From positions 22,318,879-22,382,878 of the forward strand of contig WARS01000029.1 of the NCBI GenBank assembly GCA_008933995.1: DNA of 64,000 bases. Direction: 5' to 3'. Positions 53,036-62,300 of this stretch are shown one piece after another; within the stretch, counting starts at the first letter, position 1, and each line of letters begins with the position of its first letter. The stretch is from Datnioides undecimradiatus. Taxonomy: Eukaryota; Chordata; Actinopteri; Lobotiformes; Datnioididae. Made by a program: the position numbers and the translations under genes. The notes beneath the pieces were generated by a model that saw nothing but the letters and a program-made list of their open reading frames with translations, was not told the DNA's origin and ran no database searches.

Positions 53036-53300
53036 TGGCTAGGTTGGATTCAGCTTTATTGTCACTGCACAGTGCACATGCTGGTAACGGCTGTGCTAAG
53101 ATATGAATAGGCTCAGACATATGCTATGTCTGTCCATATGAACGGTGTGAAATGCGATAAGAAGTATTTGCTAAGATATGAAAAGTAGGAGCGATGCGAA
53201 CGTGTGCACCTGCTAGTGTGGGTGCATATATGAAATGCACTGCACGTTCCAGTATGAGCATAAAACTGAGACATTATGTGCAAAACATGTAAATAATGCA
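53036..53300. mobile_element. Retroelement 3'-end-like repeat
   Basis: The segment begins GGTTGGATTCAGCTTTATTG and continues TCACTGCACAGTG. It goes on with GCTAAGATATGAA repeated twice (about 53094 and 53172) and a GCATATATGAAATGCAC word. This matches the 3' terminal style of common fish retroelements. There is no coding capacity. Confidence 0.5.
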
Positions 53301-55159
53301 ATAATAATTAATCATACAACGTATTATAATTAGTGCTGTACTGCACTGAGTTTGTATAGTAGGTAGAAAATATGCTAAATATGGGTGTTTACCTATCCTT
53401 TTTATTCAAAATGTAATTAAATAGCAAACTAATTGTTTGTTTACTTTGTAACAAAAGCAAAAATAGCATTTTTTTATTATTATTATGAATTAATTCTTCA
53501 GTTTTCATGATTATTATTAACTCAAAGCGCTTTAAGATTGGGGAAAGGTTGTTGTCTTGGGTAAATCAGCTTCCTGAAGCTACTTATTAGCCCAAACATT
53601 ACAACACATGATGTGCAGGACACAAATCCCGGCCTCTGACTGCACCTGGAAGAAAAGGAGAGAAGACGTGTTTCAGTGATGAAATCGTAATCCTTTCCTG
53701 GACATATTCAGCGGGCTGAACCTGAATAAGAAAGGTGCAGGACGAGCTTTGTGCGCTCTATCCTCCACCTTCATCTCCTCTGCAGAAATGACACATCTTC
53801 CAAAACCTATTTGGTATTTTAAAGGAGACTGGGTTTCACTTTAAAAATGCACAATTAACCAAATGTTAGACGATGACACCCAGCAGGAATAAAGCCAAAC
53901 TGCATCACTCACAGATGCACGTATGAATATGCTTGCAGGAGAAAAATAAGTTGTGAAAACAGTCACATTCACTTTTATTTATACAATGCACGGTGGGTTT
54001 ACAGGCACCAAAACATATGTTTTCTCGGCGAGCTGATGGCAGGTGAGGATGGAATTCACACGTATCCGTGCTGCTAATGCGTTTGCAGACCTTTCACACG
54101 CAGTCTTCGCACATACCTGGATTTAGAAACGATGAAAAGTGAGCTCACTCACTCACTCACACACACACACGCAAACTTTAACCTGGAACAGTTCGTGCTT
54201 CAACACCTGCAGAGAGAAAAGAATCTGAAGAATGATAATTTAAAGGTCACCGTCCAGTTCTTAAAATATAAAAACAATCAGCGTTTAGGAATAGAAAAGG
54301 GCATGACGGACGCCGAAGAAGAAGAAGTGGTGCTCTGAAGCTACGGGCGACATTTATTGTTGAGCCCTTGCAGCTCTGATCTATCTCCTATTGACTCCTC
54401 TCTGTGTGCACAATACAACGATGTGTCTGAAACAGCCAGAGAACAACGCAAGACCTCACAGCGAACTAGACAGTTAATTAGAAACGGGGTATTTATTGTG
54501 CTCAGACAAAAAAAAAACAACAACTGAACGCTCTTACACAGAGGAAATGAAGGTGTAATGATGATACAGCCAGAGGAACGGACAACAGGCTCAGCACTTT
54601 CCTTACGCTGATTAATGGCGAGTTTGGTGACCCAAATGAGCAATAAGGAATGCAGGTTCTGATTAAAGCATTGTCAGGCTATTGGCTCCGGTAATCACCG
54701 CATTATATATGCCTCCGATCCTGCTGAGATATACTGCGGACAATATGTGGTGGATATTTTCCCACAGCTGACTGGTGGCGGGTTGTAATTCACAGAGGCG
54801 GTCAGGTGCCATCCTCAAAACCACTTAGCGCTACAACATCCACGCGGAGAGGCGACGTCCTACAAGTCAAAAGCTCATAGGTGGAGATGAGAACATCTGC
54901 ATGGGGTGCAACATCTGGAAGTGTCAGGAGAACACGCATTGTTGTCGCCCACACCAATAGAAAGCGAGTAAATGCAACAGCGCTGTGACAAAGCACTGAC
55001 AAAGGCTGTCAGGTTTTCGGGCTAATTAAAACCTCAGCTTCACTCTGTTCCCTGATCACTCCTCACAGAGACCCATGAGTGGCATCAATGAGCACGCTCG
55101 GGCTTAAGTGAATGTTTACCTCCCCTAATGACTATCTGTCTCAGAGCTGAGGAAATGCA

Positions 55160-55330
55160 ACTGCCTCGGCCGTCCCCGCCGCTCAGGTTGCACGCGCGCC
55201 CGCGGAGGCGTGACCTCAGCCCGGGGTCTGCGCGCCAGCTGTTTGTCGACACAGAAACGTTTGCGGGCTGTTCTTATTTTTGCAGCGCGTGATGATTCGC
55301 CGGACAACAGCACGGCGCCGCGGTGGTGCA
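55160..55330. promoter_or_regulatory. CpG-rich block about 3 kb upstream of the BRINP leader
   Basis: CpG density is high across CACGCGCGCCCGCGGAGG, GGGGTCTGCGCGCCAG and GGCGCCGCGGTGG. A 68-codon minus frame covers it but has no recognisable domain. It could be an alternative BRINP promoter, an enhancer, or only a local GC peak. Confidence 0.3.
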
Positions 55331-55645
55331 CAGCGTTTGCTTTAACAATAAGAAGAACGGTGCTTTGAGTCCACGCCTGTTAATGTTAATGTCTCTTTAC
55401 GTGCGTTCGCCCTGTGATAGACGGATGACCTGCACGGGCGGCCCTAATGCATGCTGGGATAATGAAATGAAAAATAGCTAGGTTAGCTGTGAGCGTGTTG
55501 CATTGTATTTTATATGAAGCTCTGTGGATGAAGTCCCTCATGCAGTGTTGCTATCTAACACTTTTGTGTGGTTTAAACTTTTACTTTGCATCACATTGAA
55601 TTTCATATAATTGGACAAACGGATCTTTTTTAAGCCATTTCTGCA

Positions 55646-56347
55646 TTAAAATGTTCAATGCCCTTAATGTTTCCAACAAGTTTCAGACCCACACGAATCA
55701 GAAATTTTATTCAGGGCGACAGGCCGTTTCATTGGCCCGCCCGGCAATGGCGTCATCATGTGCCACGACTTCTGAGGAGACACTGGAAACGCCACGCGAT
55801 CCATCAGAGAGTGAGGAAGGAAGTAACAACTTCCTCAACCTGGGAACATTCCTGCGTTAATGGCGTCAGATATAGTTTTCATCAGCAAATGTAGTCCTTT
55901 AACAAAGAAGTCAACAACTCCCATGATCCCACTCGACTCAATATCACCATTTGTTGAGGGAAATCACACGCCGCACCACTGGCCACCTGGGGGCAGTGCA
56001 GCAAATTGCAAACATGACATTGACGTATTATTATTATTATTTTAAAAAACACTGTACCGTAAGCCCATTTACACATCCGGCAGACACGCGCGCCAACATC
56101 TGCACCGAAAACCAGCTCCCGGGGGAAATATCTGGCTCTTCAGCTGCTGAATCCTCCGCTCAGCTGCACGGTTTCGTCTTCACGGCGCTCAGACCCGGCC
56201 CAAACGGCGGCGCTGTGGGCTGTAAAACCGAAAACAAGGAGTGGAGCGACAATGAAAAGCCAGCGTTACGCAGCTATAATTGCTGCTTTAACGTGTCCAA
56301 TCCAAAGTGCCCCCAAGTGGACAAATAATCAGTTATTGCACATTTAA
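55646..56347. mobile_element. Possible nonautonomous DNA element with imperfect inverted ends
   Basis: The left end reads TTAAAATGTTCAATG. The right end, read backwards, is TTAAATGTGCAATA. Both resemble the terminus TTAAAGGTGCAATA of the repeat at 4670. Internal words such as GCCACCTGGGGGCAGTGC (55981-55998) and AGTGCCCCCAAGTGG (56306-56320) are close to inverted copies of each other and typical of repeated fish DNA. Open frames inside it (for example 55951-56328) are not recognisable proteins. The outer boundaries are tentative. Confidence 0.4.
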
Positions 56348-58185
56348 GTTCATGTGCATTTCAGCTGCAATACAGCAAATTAAGTATTAGTATTAATGAT
56401 TCAGGATATCGAGAAACATTCCTTCATTGCGCGGTCAGGCCGGAAACCTTCGCGCGCCTGAGCGCCGCTGCCGAGGATCCGCTTTTGTAGCCTTTGGTTA
56501 CTGCGGCCTCAAACATCACACGGATGACTCCTTGTCATAGGTCACCACTCAGCCGCTGTAGCCTACACATGTCCGGCACCTCTCCGGAGCTATAATGAGC
56601 CCTTTTGCTGCAACGCTCTCTTTGATTTTCTTCCTTTCATTGTGCGCTGTTGTTTTTGGTCTCGCGCGGACATCGTCGAGTTCCATTGGCAATCAATTCT
56701 GCGGCCTTGCCCGTCTCTCCTATACAGAAAATAAACAAGCAGTTCGCATGTAGGCGTAGAGGACGTGTCCACCCTCGTGCACGTGAACACACACACGCAA
56801 ATTGGGGAATGATTTATCTGAAACGCTAAATACGAGCTGCGGGGACTCGCGTGCACTCTGCTCCTGCGAGTTCTGGGGCTCTGAAACCTGCAAACAGTGC
56901 TCTGAAAAACAACGCGAGTCCGTGAGAGTAATGAGCCGTGACACTCTCTCCGCTAGGAAAAAAGCATCTTTTATTCAAAACTTATACAAAAAAAAATAAA
57001 TAAAAATAAAGTTCAACCTGCGCTCGCTAACAAACTTTAAATGGTTGGCTACAGCGCAGCTCGACAACAGGCGAGTAGAGAAATCCTTCTCCGAGAACAA
57101 CAACAGACCAAAGAGTGTCTGTTCCTATTAGGTACTCGTCCTTCTCAAGTCATCATGGCTGCGGGGCAGGGTCAGAAGTAAAAGCCACCCAATCCCAAGA
57201 CGCGATGATGAAACCGTGACAAATCAGCTCATTCTTTCATTCCCGAATCTGCAAGTCGCTACGCCACGGGATTTCAGCTTCTCTTTGAGTTTGGGAACCA
57301 GTGAATCTCACGACTCAATGGTGTTCATTTCTCTAATCCAATCCCTGTATAAAACCTCCCTTTGAACGTCTGCAGAAAAGCTGAAAGGCAGCACATATCC
57401 CACCCTCCGTTCGCCCGCTCTCTGCCTCTCTGATCCGCGCTCGGTGTCCGACGCACAGGCGCGCGGATAGAGCGGGGATAGAGCAGATCTAATTAAGTTT
57501 GCTGATGGTGAAAGTGATGATTATTCTGCAGGAAGAAAGGCGAGGGAGGAAGAGGGCACAGGAGATAACGAGAATAACTGCAGGGGGCTGAATACACCCT
57601 CTCCTCCTCCTCGTGATCATCACCATCACCACCACCGCAACCATCATTAAAGTCATTATTCAAATAATTAAAACTTTTCTTTGGGATCCATTTGCACTAT
57701 GTCCGTGATGACAATCTAGTAGATTGACTCTACATCTAAAGTCCTGCAATATTCATTTATTAAATCAAGTTTCATCATGATGAGCATTGACTTGGGGCTT
57801 AGTGTAACTCAGCTGCTCCCTAATGTCCTTTGAGCTTGGATTTTATTGATGACGAGGGCTGGTTTTCGGCTTTAAACGTTACTGCAAAACGTGTTTTTGT
57901 CCTTTTGAATCTGTTTTCACAAGTCACTCACTTTCACAAAGATGAGAGACTTATTGAATTTGCTTTTCATCCTGATTTTCCACTGTACCCACTTCTCTCT
58001 CCATCCTCTTGTACGTTTTTCTAAAATGAGGCATCTGACTCCAGCACATCAGCATCCTCTGACCGTGCCTCATCCAACCTGCCACCCCACACCCCCTCCC
58101 TCTGAACACCTCCTACTCTCACTTCCTCCAGTTACGTCTCAGCCAACCGGGAGTGTGCTCGCTGCTGGAATAAATTAAATTGCGG
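56348..58185. other. Upstream flank of the BRINP gene
   Basis: The flank is moderately CpG-containing (56440-56480, 56860-56940, 57400-57470) with A-rich simple sequence at 56985-57011 and TCC/CAC simple sequence at 57598-57650. No coding exon was recognised. Given its position it probably holds promoter-proximal control elements, including the block at 57640-57830. Confidence 0.5.
57640..57830. promoter_or_regulatory. Candidate proximal enhancer upstream of the BRINP leader
   Basis: AT-rich words typical of homeodomain and POU sites (CAAATAATTAAAAC, ATTCATTTATTAAATC, CATCATTAAAG) cluster 350-550 bases upstream of the CpG-rich leader. They are preceded by a short TCC/CAC simple repeat (57598-57650). 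The position relative to the gene makes a promoter-proximal role plausible, but this is unproven. Confidence 0.25.
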
Positions 58186-58787
58186 CGGTGTGGTTCAGGG
58201 GAGGGAGAGAGCGCCGCGAATGCCATTCACACATTCCGTGCGCTGGGAGTCCGGGCTCCGTCAGCGGCATCAGCAGCTCTCCGTGCGCCCTTGCATGCGC
58301 CCCGAGCGCGTCTCTCCAATAAACAGCAGAAATGAGTTAGAGGACAGCAGCGAGCGACGCTTCACACACGCGGGTGGTCAATCGGTCCCCGCGCGTTCAC
58401 CGCCTCCAAAACAAACCGGTGTGTTTTAATCATGAGTCCACCTGGAAGGTTTGACCCCGCGCGCTCTTGAAGCGTCTTTTCCCGCTGCGAGTCATTCCGC
58501 TGGATTGGACCTACAGTGCCTACTGCGCATCGTCTGAGGCTCTCCGCTGGAAATATGCCACTGTGAAAAGGACGAGAGGAGCGCGCTCCGAGGAGGTTGG
58601 ATGTCATCTTCTGTTTCGCTCAACTTGCGTTGCCCCTAATCGTGCGTCTGTTCGCATTTGTGGCGCTAGTCCGTTTCCAATGCCGCCCCGTCTATGCGCC
58701 GAGCCGAACCCAACTTCACGGTCCTATCAGGGGATTTTGCGGAGACTAATTCCGACCAGACACGGACCACGGTACTGAAAGAATAAG
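58186..58787 (+). other. brinp3: Predicted noncoding first exon and CpG-rich promoter region of the BRINP gene (5' limit uncertain)
   Basis: The stretch is clearly richer in CpG than its surroundings and ends in a convincing donor, AATAAG|GTAAAA, with the exon's last base at 58787. A TATA-like AATAAATTAAAT lies at 58169-58180, about the right distance upstream if transcription starts near 58200, though a CpG-type dispersed start is equally possible. A 103-codon open frame (58467-58778) lies inside the leader. It resembles no protein I know, so I treat it as a possible uORF. The exon is inferred from base composition, the donor and its position just before the coding exon. Transcript data would be needed to fix the start. 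Confidence 0.45.
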
Positions 58788-59077
58788 GTAAAACGCAAGC
58801 AAAAACAACGGGATTCAACGCAGTGAAGCTTTATTAGCATCCAAATTTAATTATTCAGATTATTATTAGTTTTTCATTTACTTTAAATTCCCAACAGATA
58901 TTCTAAAATCTAAAAATCATGGCCCTGTATTCTAATTTCTGACCCAGTAACGCCGGATAAATGCAGCGTTTTCAGGTCATCCTCATCCCGCTCACGCCCA
59001 GACCAAAATTACAACCGTACTGTTCTCTGTGCCTGCCCTGCTCCAACTCATCTCCCTCTCCTTCCTCCTTCCAGCAG
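58788..59077 (+). other. Predicted short intron in the BRINP 5' UTR with tandem (NAGNAG) acceptor
   Basis: The intron would open with GTAAAA at 58788. It would close after the long pyrimidine-rich run at 59040-59073, which leads into CCAGCAG. Two AGs three bases apart allow exon 2 to begin at 59075 or 59078. Both choices lie in the 5' UTR, so the protein is unaffected. Weaker acceptor-like sites occur at 58947 (ACCCAG) and 58974. Splicing is inferred from sequence alone, and an unspliced leader running through to 59132 cannot be excluded. Confidence 0.45.
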
Positions 59078-59100
59078 GACTCATTCACAGTGCAGGGAGA

Positions 59101-59157
59101 ATGAAGAGTCACCGGGGCCGGGGGAAGCAGCATGAGTGGCCCGTGCATCTCCATTAG
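59101..59157 (+). other. Upstream ORF of 18 codons overlapping the BRINP start codon
   Basis: An ATG at 59101 with A at -3 opens an 18-codon frame closing at TAG 59155-59157. It is shifted by one base relative to the main frame and ends 23 bases past the main ATG at 59132. A ribosome that starts here cannot start at 59132. In-frame Met14 (59171) lies 14 bases after the uORF stop and would still leave a signal-peptide-like N-terminus. This arrangement usually lowers translation or makes it conditional. The uORF is directly visible; its regulatory role is inferred. Confidence 0.55.
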
Positions 59158-59385
59158 ACTGACGGCCCTCATGTTTCTATGGAAGTGGTTAACACTAAGC
59201 CTGCTCCAGAGCTGGGTGTCATTAGGGGCCTGGGCGGCGGACCCTGCCGGGGCTGGCTTCAGCGGCTCCGCCGGGCCCCTGGGCTGGCTCCTGTCGGACA
59301 AAGGTCCTTTTCACCACTCGCAGGAGTTTGTTGATTTCACAGAGCGCTACCAGCAAGGATTCACCACCAAGTACAAGATATACAG
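59132..59385 (+). CDS. brinp3: First coding exon of a BRINP-family gene, probably brinp3 (5' partial)
   Basis: BRINP (BMP/retinoic acid-inducible neural-specific) proteins are neuronal, secretory-pathway proteins with an N-terminal MACPF-type domain; their overexpression has been reported to slow cell-cycle progression. This exon encodes 84 full codons plus two bases of codon 85. Residues 10-35 form a hydrophobic signal peptide, with likely cleavage after the AWA near residue 35. The family hallmark follows at about residues 52-85: [15 protein letters not shown], then [10 protein letters not shown]. The next intact frame runs straight into TGA, but that TGA lies inside an AG|GTGAG donor, so the exon ends at 59385 in phase 2. 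The start has A at -3, and its distance to the hydrophobic segment matches mammalian BRINP3 as I recall it. The LWKWLTLSL stretch resembles BRINP3 more than BRINP2. Family membership is near certain; the paralogue is less so. The remaining exons lie beyond the window. Confidence 0.9.
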
Positions 59386-62300
59386 GTGAGAGGCGGTGGA
59401 CGGCGGGGTCGAGGATGTCTGTCTGCATGACCTGCAAAGCTGAGATGCCTGAGAGGGAGCATGTTCTGTGAAACCTTAAACCCAAGTGGCCCAGCTGCAG
59501 AGATGCTGTGCTTTATATAATTTAGACTCTGATTCTTGTGGCTTTGCTCGGAGAGAAGGAGGCATGTTTGCAGGATCTGCGGAAAAGTATAGGCGACAGA
59601 TCACATAATGCTTTTCTTTAGAATATAAAAGATGCAGCTTTGGTAGGTGGCAAACTGTGGGACGAAGCATTGAGATGATTACTTAGCGGAGTTTTGCATA
59701 CAAATGAAAGCTCTGCACGCTTCTTTGGGTGCGACTGTGCTGACTCCCCTGTTTGTGGGCAGCAGAGACATATGGTTTGAGTACGATACAAACCGTCAGA
59801 ATGCTGCACATCAGTGGAAACTCAAAGTGGAGATACCGCAGGAGGGTTTGGGCAAAGCAGCGGGATGTAACAGATATCTGACTGAGCCAGTTGATGTGTG
59901 ACAGTGGGTAGACAGGATGGCTTCAGAAGTGTGCGGTGTGAAGTATAGTGGGTGTGTGCTTAGAAGCAGCAGGGTATTGTTTGAGAGCTTGCTACAGGAG
60001 GACATTTTCCTTTACTTTTTATAGACAACAGAGTGGAATTAAGGCAAAAGCAGATACGTGTATTTCAAAATTGCAAACTCCCACGTCTGGATGCACAGGA
60101 AATTAGACGGTTGTCTTCTTCACTGTCAGTTACACCATGTAACATAAGCTGTATTTATAAAAATATGTGTAATTCTGAATCTTGCATCTTGGCGACTTTG
60201 TCATTTCACCCGTTTGACCGAAGTTCACTACCCAGACCCAGACCGAGTGAACAATTCAGGCTGTGCACAAAAAGCAAACAGTCGTGTAACAGCTGTGAAC
60301 CTTCATTTGTCAGGAGTCGGCGTGCGTGCAAGTGTGGGCGTGTGCTCGTGCTCGCATTGCCCCCTGAGTTACAGACGTCTTTTGAACTGGTCGCTGAAAT
60401 TCTTTCGGGCGTCGGTTCGGCACCTGCTCAAGGCGGCGCGGCCCGCACGCAGCGTAGTACGGCAGGGGTGTGGTTATGTGCGTGTGCGACCGACATATCT
60501 GATGTAAAATGTAAATGTTTGTTTCAGAGATTGCCACATTTAACGTGCCGCCTCGTTTGTATGCAGGCTGTCGTGGTCCTCGAGAGGTTAAGAGAATTAC
60601 TCAGTTCTGGTGCACATCAATTCATTATGCATCTAAATAAGGCAAAAAAAACCCAATGCTGCTTTTCTAATTGTGTGAAAAGTTGACAAGCGACGGCGGC
60701 AACAATAAGCTGTTCTTCAGGGTTACGCATAAATCCCCCCTGATTAGGTGCGCACGCTTGAGTGTCTGCGTCCTGTGCCAGGTACGTGTTTTGATGGACG
60801 CTGGTGGGAGCGATGCTGTCGGCGCGTCCGCGGGCCCTGCAGTGGAGGGGCCGATGCCAGCTGAACAGAGGTTTGACTGACACTGGCATTTAGCAGCTGA
60901 CAGGGGTGACAATGCCAGGCAAAGATAGGGAATGTAGCACCGTTGGCTTCCCCACATCCATCACTTCCTCCCTCGCTGGCCTCCTCTTTCTGTCTCTCAG
61001 GATGTCTCTATAAACGCCCCGTCTCCCTTTTTTAATTCTTTTTTTTTTGTTTTTTGCCTTCCTACGCCACCCTGGGCATGAAATATCTGACGGACATTTG
61101 CATACACGAGACGCACAGTCGTACAGAAACCTCACACAGGCATTGTCTGACCACTTTCATTTCCCAAACTGCAGCACAGGACCTCATTTAGCATTCTGAA
61201 AACTCCAGCTTGACTTCTACTGACCTCTATCAACAAATATCCAGAAATGCAAACTTGACAAGTCCATAACCCTCCTTTCCCCTTGAGCCCCAGTGGCCTT
61301 TTCAGTTTCCCCTGAAGAATAAAAGCAAGCCGGGCTAATTAGAGCGAAAATCCAAGAGAAACTCAAGCGAGGAAGTCGAGTTTCACCGTGTCAAAAAGCG
61401 GAATAACATCCCCGCATTGTCATTTGCTCTCCTCGTCTTGAAAAGCGAGTCTTTTTAGGCTTTAAATATCTTGTACCCGGAGCACTGTCATCCACCGCTG
61501 AGCAGTCGAGGATGCCAGTTAGCTGAGAACTGAAGAGATCAGAAGTGCCTTCGAAATCCAACCGGCTGCGCAGTTTTGCCTTTTTTTTTTTTGTTGTTTT
61601 TGCTCCAAAGCAGACTCATGAATTTTGAAAGTCGGGCAAAGTAATCTCAGAGTCATCCGTATTGATCAGCAGCCGCTGCTCTGCCGCCTGCAGGCACATT
61701 GCGGTCCTTTATGGGTCAGTAAAAGTCTTGTTATTGCCTCTTGAACCGCCGCCGCTGTGTGGTGGAATCCTAAATCTGGAGTCCGCGACCTGAACCGAGG
61801 AGCAGCCGAATTGTCCTCGGTCTGGACAGTTTTCCGCAGATTGTCGGCCCCATAGCGAGCAAAGAAAGGCAGCGGCGCTCACTATAGGTGCACCTATGCA
61901 TGCACGTACACATGCAGGGATGAGTAATTGCTTTGAATTAACCACTTGATTAAAAGACATTTGGATTAAAACATAAAAGCAGCCTCTGTCTGTGCATTTA
62001 TCTCCACGTGCTTCTCACATTTACTCCCCCTCAGCATCCTCCCCCCTTCTCTCTCCCCCTCCTTCCCTTGTCGAATGATCTCAAACCAATTGCTCTCCCG
62101 CGCTCATAAATATTCTCCAGAGCTCGCTTGGCCTTTCCCGTCAGGGGGCAGGGGAGAGGGAGTCGGGGACGAGGCGGAGGGCTGGAGGAGTTGGAGCACA
62201 GAGAGGAACCGGGGCTTTATCGCCCCCTGCTGGCCGGTCACTGCACCAGAACAGCTTGAAGCCATTTCTAATTGCCATAAATTTTTAAAAAATTAAAGTT

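Larger units (their letters stand above)
51378..55645. other. Intergenic stretch, mostly unique, no supported gene
   Basis: Besides the retroelement-like segment at 53036-53300 and the CpG block at 55160-55330, I see AT-rich sequence (53290-53530) and a short CTCACT/CACAC patch (54146-54172). No exon-like coding signal is present. Confidence 0.55.

Noticed and set aside
57942-58178. 78-codon frame just upstream of the BRINP leader as an alternative N-terminus
   Set aside because: The Pro/His/Leu-rich string comes from a C/T-rich stretch. It has no donor in a suitable position and no resemblance to BRINP N-termini.
59386-59389. TGA as the natural end of an 85-residue protein
   Set aside because: The TGA lies within an AG|GTGAG splice donor at the point where BRINP homology continues in the family, so the frame is interrupted by an intron, not terminated.
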